From the NCBI GenBank assembly GCA_047972425.1, contig JBKEAR010000061.1, forward strand, positions 1-20,237: a stretch of 20,237 nucleotides of DNA. Reading direction: 5' to 3'. Both the position numbers and the translations under genes were made by a program. Below are positions 7,919-14,143 of the stretch, piece by piece; positions within the stretch are counted from its first letter, which is position 1; the number at the start of each line of letters is the position of its first letter. The notes below the pieces were generated by a model, which did no database searches, was not told where the DNA came from, and saw only the letters and a program-made list of their open reading frames with translations. This DNA comes from JBKEAR01 sp047972425. GTDB taxonomy: Bacteria > Pseudomonadota > Alphaproteobacteria > JBKEAR01.

Positions 7919-9262
7919 ATGGATTATTTCCCGATATTCACAGAGCTAAAAGATAAACCGGTTTTGGTTGTGGGCGGTGGCGAAATTGCGCAGCGCAAAG
8001 TGAAACTGTTAATTGATGCCAAAGCGATTATCCATATAGTTGCCCAAAAGCTCAATACTGATATGCAAATGCTTAAAGATAAACAAGCTATTCATCATAT
8101 CGCCACCGAATTTGATGCCAAATATGTGGATGATGTATTTTTGGTGATTGCCGCTACCAATGACCTTGCCCTCAATGCCAAGGTGAAACAAGCGGCCGAT
8201 GCACGCTTTCGTTTTGTCAATGTGGTGGATCAGCAAGAGTTATGTAGTTTTATCACCCCTTCAATCATTGACCGCAGCCCCATAATGGTTGCCATTGCAT
8301 CGGGTGGGCAATCCCCTGTTTTGGTGCGGCGCATTCGCGAAAAGTTAGAGGCCGCATTGCTCCAACATCTCGGTAAAATGGCAGATATTGCAGGAAGTTA
8401 CCGTAACAAGGTCAAAGAACGTATTAAAAACACAGCCAACCGCAGGTTGTTTTGGGAAACACTCTTTGATAGTTCTTTTGAAATGCTTGTGGCCAATGGG
8501 AGAGAAGATGAAGCCATTGCCCTATTAGAGGCGCAACTCAACCAGCCCCCACAAAAGCAAGGTAAGGTTTCTTTAGTGGGTGCAGGGCCGGGCGATGCCG
8601 GCTTGCTTACTTTAAAAGCCCTACAAGCTATGCAATCGGCAGATATTGTTTATTATGATAATTTGGTATCAAAAGAAGTTCTTAATTTAGTACGGCGCGA
8701 TGCCACATTGGTTTCCGTTGCTAAAAAGCGCAATCATCACCTGATGGTACAAGAGGATATCAATAAAGCCCTTATTCAATCGGCCAAACAAGGGTACCAT
8801 GTGGTTCGGCTTAAAGGGGGCGACCCTTATATTTATGGCCGTGGGGCCGAGGAAGTTGCGGCATTAAAACAGGCCAATATCACTTATCAGGTAATATCGG
8901 GCATTACGGCAGCCCTTGGGGCATCGGCTGCCGCCGAAATTCCCCTGACTATGCGCCATAAAGCCCAAGCCCTTACCTTTGTGACTGGCCATGAGCAAGA
9001 GAATAATCATTTGGTTAATTGGGAAAATTTAGCCGATATTAACCATACCTTGGTTATATATATGGGTTTATATCGGGCGGGGGTTATCAGCAACGAGCTA
9101 ATGAAATATGGCCGCCCTTCCGATACCCCTGTTGCCATTGTTCAAAATGCCACAAGGGATAATCAGCAGATATTTCGCGGGCAACTAGCCGATTTAGAAA
9201 TGCTCAGCCAACAAGCCCAATCTCCCTCCCTTATTATCATTGGCGAGGTTGCCAAAATATAG
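7919..9262 (+). CDS. cysG: Siroheme synthase (precorrin-2 dehydrogenase/ferrochelatase fused to uroporphyrinogen-III methyltransferase)
   Basis: This is a 447-residue bifunctional enzyme converting uroporphyrinogen III to siroheme, the CysI cofactor. The N-terminal CysG-B half has the NAD-binding VVGGGEIAQRK (17-27), the catalytic-type D104 (NVVDQQ) and S128 (IASGGQSPVL). The C-terminal SUMT half has VGAGPGDAGLLTL (220-232), YDNLVS with D247, VRLKGGDPYIYGRG (296-309) and YMGL with M382. The domain order and length match E. coli CysG (457), so this is a full fusion. It lies 23 bases after cysH with a poor Shine-Dalgarno sequence, and is the last gene of the sulfite operon. Only a weak A/T hairpin (9264-9283) follows, so read-through into the symporter gene is possible. 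Confidence 0.96.
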   Translation: MDYFPIFTELKDKPVLVVGGGEIAQRKVKLLIDAKAIIHIVAQKLNTDMQMLKDKQAIHHIATEFDAKYVDDVFLVIAATNDLALNAKVKQAADARFRFVNVVDQQELCSFITPSIIDRSPIMVAIASGGQSPVLVRRIREKLEAALLQHLGKMADIAGSYRNKVKERIKNTANRRLFWETLFDSSFEMLVANGREDEAIALLEAQLNQPPQKQGKVSLVGAGPGDAGLLTLKALQAMQSADIVYYDNLVSKEVLNLVRRDATLVSVAKKRNHHLMVQEDINKALIQSAKQGYHVVRLKGGDPYIYGRGAEEVAALKQANITYQVISGITAALGASAAAEIPLTMRHKAQALTFVTGHEQENNHLVNWENLADINHTLVIYMGLYRAGVISNELMKYGRPSDTPVAIVQNATRDNQQIFRGQLADLEMLSQQAQSPSLIIIGEVAKI

Positions 9263-9315
9263 TGCAAAAATGCGATTTTTTGCCCATTCTTTAAGCAATT
9301 TATGCCCTAATCTCT

Positions 9316-9418
9316 TATAATCACAAAAAAAATTCTCTCGGCTATAATATCTATTTTTAGATGCATAAAATTTATGCTAGGCTGAAATATGTCAAAAATA
9401 AGACATCCAAAAATAAGA
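9316..9418 (+). promoter_or_regulatory. Candidate promoter and operator region of the symporter gene
   Basis: Two TATAAT boxes (9316-9321 and 9343-9348) lie in the cysG-symporter gap, both without a good -35. Downstream are a dyad GCATAAA-A-TTTATGC (9363-9377) and an 11-base direct repeat CAAAAATAAGA at 9393-9403 and 9408-9418 (15-base period). This is a plausible regulated promoter. The regulator is unknown. Confidence 0.35.
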
Positions 9419-9436
9419 TAATAGAGGATTTATGAA

Positions 9437-10681
9437 ATGAAATTAAAATTATGGCATCAGATTGTCATTGCCCTCATCGCCGGTATTGTGGTGGGTTGGC
9501 TATTTAAAGATTTGGGTATTAGCCTAAAACCATTGGGCGATTTCTTCTTCCGCCTAATTAAAATGTTAATTGTTCCCCTTATTTTCTTATCGCTTGTGGT
9601 GGGTATGACCAGCATGGAAGATACCACTAAAATGGGGCGCATGGGGATTAAAACCTTTATTCTATATATGGTTACAACAGCCATTGCGATTGTGATTGGT
9701 ATTGCTATTGCCCTTGTATTTAAATTGGGCAAAGGGGTAGATATTTCTACCGCCGAAGTCCCCGAAAAAGTAGCCGCAGCCGCAAGCAAACAAGTGAGCT
9801 TGGTTGATACAATATTAAACTTAATCCCAACCAATATCGTACAAGCCATGGCCGACACACAAATTTTACAAATCATTGTATTTGCACTATTATTTGGTTA
9901 TGCCATTAATAAAACGGGCGAGGCCGGCTTACCTGTAAAACGGGTATTTAACTCTGCTGCCGATGCCATTTATGCCCTGACGGCTTTTGTCATGAAATTT
10001 GCCCCCATTGGGGTATTTGGTGTTATGGCATGGGCGGTGGCACAATATGGCCCGCAAATCGTTGGTTCGCTCTTTATGGTTTGCGTGGTGGTTTATGTGG
10101 CCTGTGCGGTGCATGCTTTTATCACATATTCAACATTTTTAGGTGCAAACGGCTTAAGCCCCTTAAAATTCTTTAAAGGTGTGATTGATCCGGCCATTTT
10201 TGCCTTTGTTTCTACATCATCTTCGGGTACATTACCGGTTTCTATCCAAACATCACGGCAAAATTTTGGGGTATCCAACCCTGTGGCCTCTTTTGTGCTA
10301 CCATTGGGCGCAACCATTAATATGGACGGTACAGCCATTTATCAGGGTGTTTGTGCCATATTCATTGCCAATGCTTTTGGTATTGATTTAACTGTAAGCC
10401 AATATGGTATGATTGTGCTTATGTCCACCTTAGCTTCTATCGGCACAGCCGGCGCACCGGGTGCGGGACTTATTATGCTTTCTGGCCTATTGGTACAAGT
10501 TGGCTTACCACTCGAGGGTATTGGGCTGATTTTTGCCATTGACCGTGTGCTCGATATGGCCAGAACATGCGTGAATGTTGTGGGCGATAATATGGTTGCC
10601 GTTGTGATTGCAAAATCAGAAGGGGAAATGGATATCGATGTCTATAACGGCCAAAAAGAAGGAACATTAATGGTTGATTAA
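9437..10681 (+). CDS. Dicarboxylate/amino acid:cation symporter (GltP/GltT-like)
   Basis: This is a 414-residue inner-membrane secondary transporter of the DAACS (glutamate transporter) family. The hallmark elements are in order: the serine-rich hairpin TSSSGTLPVS (260-269), NMDGT (295-299), GTAGAPGAG (336-344, second hairpin), and DRVLDMARTCVNVVGD (369-384). In the last element D373, R376 and N380 align with the GltPh residues that bind the substrate amino group, the side-chain carboxylate and sodium. DctA-type carriers lack that Asp, so aspartate/glutamate is the best guess. Cystine (TcyP-like) remains possible given the neighbouring cys operon. The start has AGAGGA upstream (minus 16 to minus 11), with a nearer ATGAAATG overlap. 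The stop is followed by a hairpin repeat. Confidence 0.9.
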   Translation: MKLKLWHQIVIALIAGIVVGWLFKDLGISLKPLGDFFFRLIKMLIVPLIFLSLVVGMTSMEDTTKMGRMGIKTFILYMVTTAIAIVIGIAIALVFKLGKGVDISTAEVPEKVAAAASKQVSLVDTILNLIPTNIVQAMADTQILQIIVFALLFGYAINKTGEAGLPVKRVFNSAADAIYALTAFVMKFAPIGVFGVMAWAVAQYGPQIVGSLFMVCVVVYVACAVHAFITYSTFLGANGLSPLKFFKGVIDPAIFAFVSTSSSGTLPVSIQTSRQNFGVSNPVASFVLPLGATINMDGTAIYQGVCAIFIANAFGIDLTVSQYGMIVLMSTLASIGTAGAPGAGLIMLSGLLVQVGLPLEGIGLIFAIDRVLDMARTCVNVVGDNMVAVVIAKSEGEMDIDVYNGQKEGTLMVD

Positions 10682-10714
10682 CATACTTCGTATGTTTGAC
10701 TTTATGTGCGCTGT
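10680..10714 (+). repeat. Post-stop hairpin repeat, copy 2
   Basis: AACATAC-TTC-GTATGTT (10680-10696) uses the last two bases of the symporter TAA. It is followed by the same 18 bases seen at 352-369 (10697-10714). The stem sequence differs from copy 1 but is fully paired. Here the TGCGCTG end has no nearby CAGCGCA partner, so the terminator of copy 1 is not reproduced. Confidence 0.65.
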
Positions 10715-10990
10715 ATTAAACAACTTTCATATTATTAAACAATACAAATGAACTATAGATTTTCAACAATAATATAGTCTATACATAATAAAATGATTAT
10801 ATAAACATCAGTAATAATTTGATGCTAAGGGGTTTGCAACCCCTTAATAATCCCCGCACACAGCTACGCTGTGGGCAACCTCAAAGCATTAGGTAATACT
10901 AAAATTTATTATCATTTTAAGTAGTATTACCTATAGATTATCGGGTCAAGCCCGATAATGACGATAAAACTTAAAAAGTATCGAAGATAC
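10682..10990. repeat. Gene-free convergent spacer with an array of inverted repeats
   Basis: No ORF is supported in 10682-11044. Perfect inverted repeats are TAAGGGGTT-TGC-AACCCCTTA (10826-10846), CACAGC-TAC-GCTGTG (10859-10873), a 12-bp arm pair TAGGTAATACTA/TAGTATTACCTA (10890-10901 with 10922-10933), ATTATCGGG-TCAAG-CCCGATAAT (10937-10959) and GTATC-GAA-GATAC (10978-10990). Most have 3-5 base loops. The density is far above what the coding parts show. Confidence 0.6.
10937..10963 (-). repeat. Palindromic element resembling a common alphaproteobacterial intergenic repeat
   Basis: Read on the minus strand it begins CGTCATTATCGGGCTTGACC and completes a 9-bp stem. From memory, this resembles an AT-richer form of the CGTCATTGCCGGGCTTGACC palindrome scattered between genes in many Alphaproteobacteria. 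The match is from recall, not a search. Confidence 0.4.
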
Positions 10991-11022
10991 AAAAAAAACC
11001 GCCCATAAGGGCGGTTTTTTTT
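10991..11022. terminator. Symmetric bidirectional Rho-independent terminator
   Basis: Eight A, CCGCCC (10999-11004), ATAA, GGGCGG (11009-11014), eight T. It is symmetric, so it serves both the symporter gene from the left and the ribosomal operon (rplQ end) from the right. Confidence 0.9.
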
Positions 11023-11023
11023 A

Positions 11024-11045
11024 AAACTCAATGATACGAAGTATC
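11024..11045 (-). repeat. Post-stop hairpin repeat, copy 3
   Basis: On the minus strand GATAC-TTC-GTATC begins on the last base of the rplQ TAG (11045) and is followed by ATTGAGTTTT. This matches copies 1 and 2 in the ACTTCGT core and the TTGA(C/G)TTT tail, with a third stem sequence. It leads directly into the terminator. Confidence 0.6.
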
Positions 11046-11476
11046 TATTCTTCAGCAGCAGCTAAAGCGGCTTCCTCGGCGGCCACACGGGCTTTATCTT
11101 CGGCGCCTTTGGCATCTTCGTTGCGATCCACAAGCTCAATAACAGCTACAGGGGCTGCATCGCCTTGGCGAAAACCAGCTTTAAGAACACGGGTATAACC
11201 GCCGTTGCGTTCATTATAGCGTGGGGCAAGTTCATCGAATAATTTTTTAACAATCACATCATCACCTAAAAACGCAATAGCTTGGCGGCGGGCATGCAAT
11301 GTGCCTTTTTTGCCTAATGTAATCATTTTATCGGCAACTCTACGGAGCTCTTTGGCTTTGGGTAAAGTTGTAACGATTTGTTCATGTTTTAATAACGATA
11401 CTGCCATATTCGAAAGCATAGCCTTACGGTGGCTGCTTGACCGACTAAGGCGACGTCCGCTAAATCCGTGACGCAT
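11045..11476 (-). CDS. rplQ: 50S ribosomal protein L17
   Basis: This is a 143-residue large-subunit protein located near the exit tunnel. MRHGFSGRRLSRSSSHRKAM at the N-terminus and ERNGGYTRVLKAGFRQGDAA (89-108) are the L17 signatures. The core ends near residue 118. A further 25 residues form an Ala/Glu-rich, mildly acidic tail absent from the 127-residue E. coli protein; similar tails occur in Alphaproteobacteria. It is the last gene of the ribosomal operon, 45 bases after rpoA. AAGAGGAG precedes the ATG, but part of this Shine-Dalgarno sequence lies in a perfect palindrome (11487-11500), so initiation may depend on RNA folding. Confidence 0.97.
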   Translation of the reverse strand: MRHGFSGRRLSRSSSHRKAMLSNMAVSLLKHEQIVTTLPKAKELRRVADKMITLGKKGTLHARRQAIAFLGDDVIVKKLFDELAPRYNERNGGYTRVLKAGFRQGDAAPVAVIELVDRNEDAKGAEDKARVAAEEAALAAAEE

Positions 11477-11486
11477 TTTCGTCTCC

Positions 11487-11513
11487 TCTTATTAATAAGA
11501 CTATTACAAGTCT
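11487..11513 (-). promoter_or_regulatory. Alternative RNA hairpins over the rplQ Shine-Dalgarno sequence
   Basis: TCTTATTAATAAGA (11487-11500) is a perfect 14-bp palindrome whose 3' half on the minus strand overlaps AAGAGGAG. An alternative stem AGACT/AGTCT (11498-11502 with 11509-11513) shares bases 11498-11500, so the two cannot form together. Confidence 0.35.
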
Positions 11514-11521
11514 ATTATTCA

Positions 11522-12538
11522 TTAAAATGGTTCTTCTACTTTTTTGGCCAGCTCTTCAATATTTTCGGGCGGCCATTCCGGAACGTCCATACCTAAGGAT
11601 AATCCCATTTGTGCCAATACTTCTTTAATTTCATTTAAAGATTTACGGCCAAAATTCGGGGTACGTAACATTTCGGCTTCAGTTTTTTGAACCAAATCAC
11701 CAATATAAACCACATTATCATTCTTAAGGCAATTTGCCGAACGAACAGATAACTCAAGTTCTTCCACTTTGCGTAATAAATTACGGTTAAACGGAAGGGT
11801 ATTTTCGATTTCTTCTTCTTCTTCGGGCTCAGGTTCTTCAAAATTAATAAAGCGTTGGAACTGATCTTGTAAAATACGTGCCGAAAGAGCCAAGGCATCT
11901 TCGGGTAAAATCGAACCATCGGTATGGATATCCATAATTAATTTATCATAGTCTGTTTGTTGACCCACACGGGCAGTATCCACCTTGTAAGTCACCCGAC
12001 GAACAGGAGAATAAATAGAATCAATCGGAATAACGCCAATTGGGCTATTTTCTTCGCGGTTATCGGCTGCGGGTACATAACCTTTGCCGCTTTCAACCAC
12101 CATCTCCATATTTAATTTTGCGCCTTCGTCTAAATGCGCAATTACAAGGCCTTTATTGATGACTTCCACATCATGCGGACATTCAATCATCTCAGCCGTT
12201 ACAACAGCCGGACCTTCTGCCTTAAGGCTAATGCGCGATGGACCTTCACCATGAGCTTTTAAAGCCAGAGCTTTAATATTCATAATGATTTCCGTCACAT
12301 CCTCGCGAACACCAGAAATTGAAGAGAATTCATGTAAAACACCTTCAATCTCAATACTGGTTACAGCAGCACCTCGAAGCGACGATAACATCACTCTGCG
12401 AAGGGCATTGCCTAACGTAACACCAAAACCACGCTCTAACGGCTCGGCAACTAAAGTGGCGCGATATCCGCCGTCTTGCCCGCGTTTGAGTTCGATTTCC
12501 GTTGGTTTTTTAAGCTCTTGCCAATTTTTTTGTATCAC
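11522..12538 (-). CDS. rpoA: DNA-directed RNA polymerase alpha subunit
   Basis: This is a 338-residue scaffold subunit of RNA polymerase. The N-terminal assembly domain (about 1-235) includes LERGFGVTLGNALRRVMLSS. An acidic linker EEPEPEEEEEIE follows, and the C-terminal domain (about 252-328) carries VRSANCLKNDNVVYIGDL. R266 matches the UP-element-binding Arg265 of E. coli. The C-terminus is slightly longer than in E. coli (329) with a charged tail. The start codon is GTG (12536-12538), with AAGGGG eight bases upstream. No in-frame ATG fits better, and the MIQKNWQEL start is typical for alphaproteobacterial RpoA. It is flanked by rpsK (79-base gap with a hairpin) and rplQ. Confidence 0.97.
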   Translation of the reverse strand: MIQKNWQELKKPTEIELKRGQDGGYRATLVAEPLERGFGVTLGNALRRVMLSSLRGAAVTSIEIEGVLHEFSSISGVREDVTEIIMNIKALALKAHGEGPSRISLKAEGPAVVTAEMIECPHDVEVINKGLVIAHLDEGAKLNMEMVVESGKGYVPAADNREENSPIGVIPIDSIYSPVRRVTYKVDTARVGQQTDYDKLIMDIHTDGSILPEDALALSARILQDQFQRFINFEEPEPEEEEEIENTLPFNRNLLRKVEELELSVRSANCLKNDNVVYIGDLVQKTEAEMLRTPNFGRKSLNEIKEVLAQMGLSLGMDVPEWPPENIEELAKKVEEPF

Positions 12539-12574
12539 AGCTACAACCCCTTAAGTTCCTATGCTTATATTCAA

Positions 12575-12595
12575 AGAAAGCGCATAACGCTTTCT
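12575..12595 (-). other. Perfect hairpin in the rpsK-rpoA gap
   Basis: AGAAAGCG (12575-12582), a 5-base loop and CGCTTTCT (12588-12595). On the minus strand it is followed by TTGAATATAAG, not a real U-run. It is more likely an mRNA processing or stability element than a terminator. Confidence 0.4.
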
Positions 12596-12617
12596 CTATT
12601 AAATCCCGAAAAAGCTA

Positions 12618-13010
12618 TTATACCCGACGACGTTTGCGCGGGCGACAACCATTATGGGGAATAGGTGTTACATCGCGGATAGCCGTGATAGTAAAACCAA
12701 GCGCATGTAATGCACGAAGTGCAGATTCGCGTCCGGAACCGGGGCCTTTAACTTCAACTTCTAAAGTTTTCATGCCATGTTCCATTGCTTTTTTACCGGC
12801 ATCTTCGGCTGCAATTTGCGCTGCATAAGGTGTAGACTTACGAGAGCCTTTAAAACCTTGTGATCCAGATGATGACCAAGAAATTGCATTTCCTTGAACA
12901 TCGGTAATTGTAATAAGCGTGTTATTAAATGTTGAGTTTACATGTGCCACACCGGAGCTAATATTTTTACGCTCGCGACGGCGTGGGCGATTAGTAGTAG
13001 CTTTTGCCAT
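12618..13010 (-). CDS. rpsK: 30S ribosomal protein S11
   Basis: This is a 130-residue small-subunit platform protein that contacts the mRNA exit region. Signatures are GVAHVNSTFNNTLITITD (20-37), KGPGSGRESALRAL (88-101) and the C-terminal TPIPHNGCRPRKRRRV. The length matches E. coli S11 (129). The ATG at 13008-13010 is preceded by AGGAAGGG ten bases away. It lies 16 bases after rpsM. As in other Alphaproteobacteria, rpsD does not follow it, and rpoA is next. Confidence 0.98.
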   Translation of the reverse strand: MAKATTNRPRRRERKNISSGVAHVNSTFNNTLITITDVQGNAISWSSSGSQGFKGSRKSTPYAAQIAAEDAGKKAMEHGMKTLEVEVKGPGSGRESALRALHALGFTITAIRDVTPIPHNGCRPRKRRRV

Positions 13011-13026
13011 ATTCTACAATCCCTTC

Positions 13027-13395
13027 CTATTTCTTTTTGCCTGCAATAGCTTTTGCAGGGCCTTTACGTGTGCGAGCATTAACCTTTGTACGCTGACCGC
13101 GCACCGGTAAACCCCGACGGTGGCGTAGCCCACGGTAAGAGCCAATATCCATCATCGATTTAATATTCATTGCTACTTCACGACGAAGATCACCCTCAAC
13201 GATTAATTCGTTATCGACAATCTCACGAATTTGAGTAGCCTCATCATCTGTTAATTCATTCACGCGGCGCTCTGCTGGAATCCCAACGCGCTCGCATATT
13301 TGTTTTGCTGTTGTCGGACCAATACCATGAATATAGGTCAGAGCAACCTCAACTCGTTTCTGAGTTGGTATATTTACACCTGCAATACGTGCCAA
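13027..13395 (-). CDS. rpsM: 30S ribosomal protein S13
   Basis: This is a 122-residue head protein of the small subunit that contacts tRNA and L5. MARIAGVNIPTQKRVEVALTY at the N-terminus and the C-terminal GSYRGLRHRRGLPVRGQRTK plus NARTRKGPAKA are diagnostic. The start codon is TTG (minus-strand TTG GCA CGT), with GGAGA seven bases upstream. The nearby ATG at the Shine-Dalgarno position is out of frame, so TTG is well supported. It is the first gene after a strong internal promoter in the 91-base adk-rpsM gap. Confidence 0.97.
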   Translation of the reverse strand: MARIAGVNIPTQKRVEVALTYIHGIGPTTAKQICERVGIPAERRVNELTDDEATQIREIVDNELIVEGDLRREVAMNIKSMMDIGSYRGLRHRRGLPVRGQRTKVNARTRKGPAKAIAGKKK

Positions 13396-13455
13396 AGCAG
13401 TATCTCCATGTTTAAAATTTTAACACAAATCGGAAAATCCCGGACAAGGGAAAGG

Positions 13456-13484
13456 ATTATAGACGAGGAACAAGCCTGCGTCAA
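13456..13484 (-). promoter_or_regulatory. Near-consensus sigma-70-type promoter driving rpsM-rpsK-rpoA-rplQ
   Basis: On the minus strand TTGACG (13479-13484), exactly 17 bases, then TATAAT (13456-13461). The expected transcript start is near 13449, giving a leader of about 53 bases. The -35 begins two bases after the adk stop codon. This is the best promoter match found in the window by reading. Confidence 0.8.
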
Positions 13485-13486
13485 CC

Positions 13487-14143
13487 TTAAATTTCCGACA
13501 ACACCTCAAAGATCGATTGGGTAACGGCATCAATATCCTGCATACCGTCAACCTTTTTCAACAAACCGGCCTTTTCGTAGTAGAGGGTGATAGGCTGTGT
13601 TTGCTCATGAAATACCTTAAGCCGATCCCGTACGGTTTCTGCATTATCGTCAGTACGGCGCACAAATTTATCTTCGGTCGCACCGCAAACATCGCAAATA
13701 CCCGCAACTTTTGTTGGCTTAAATTTATCGTGGTAACCCTCACCGCAAACACCACAAGTAAAGCGGCCTGAGATCCGCTCCACCAATGCTTCGTCATCGG
13801 TAACAATTTCCACTACGGCATCGAGTTTTAGATTCTTATCTTTCAGAATCCCATCAAGCATCGAAGCTTGCTCTAAAGTCCGTGGGTAACCATCGAGAAT
13901 AAACCCGTTGGCACAATCGGCTTTTTCAATCCGATTCGAAATCATTTCAGAGATTAACTCATCAGATACAAGCTGCCCTTTAGAGATAACAGCTTCAATT
14001 TCTTTTCCTAAGGGTGATCCGCTATCGCGCTCAGCACGGAGCATATCACCAGTTGAAAGTTGGACGATTTCAAATTTATCTTCAATTAAGCGTGCCTGTG
14101 TACCTTTACCGGCACCGGGACCACCAATTAAAACAATAATCAT
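13487..14143 (-). CDS. adk: Adenylate kinase
   Basis: This is a 218-residue cytosolic kinase (ATP + AMP = 2 ADP). The P-loop GGPGAGKGT spans 7-15, the AMP site includes LSTGDMLR (29-36), and DGYPRT spans 84-89. The LID has the zinc-binding C130-x2-C133 and C150-x2-C153, so it is the metal-binding LID type seen in many bacteria but not E. coli. DDNAETVRDRL (165-175) carries the usual arginines. Its ATG shares one base with the secY stop (TAATG), preceded by GGAGGT inside secY, so it is translationally coupled. The secY-adk-rpsM order supports an alphaproteobacterial source. Confidence 0.98.
   Translation of the reverse strand: MIIVLIGGPGAGKGTQARLIEDKFEIVQLSTGDMLRAERDSGSPLGKEIEAVISKGQLVSDELISEMISNRIEKADCANGFILDGYPRTLEQASMLDGILKDKNLKLDAVVEIVTDDEALVERISGRFTCGVCGEGYHDKFKPTKVAGICDVCGATEDKFVRRTDDNAETVRDRLKVFHEQTQPITLYYEKAGLLKKVDGMQDIDAVTQSIFEVLSEI

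Noticed and set aside
9264..9283. GCAAAAA/TTTTTGC stem after cysG as a terminator
   Set aside because: The stem is almost all A-T and the following sequence is not a clean U-run. Too weak to list as a terminator.
9457..9876. 139-codon open frame antisense to the symporter gene
   Set aside because: It mirrors hydrophobic helices of the real gene. No family match or convincing start.
12716..12728. TGCAC-GAA-GTGCA hairpin with the same CTTCG core as the post-stop repeats
   Set aside because: It lies inside rpsK and encodes the conserved Ala-Leu-Arg-Ala-Leu stretch. No TTGASTTT tail and not at a stop codon, so coincidence.
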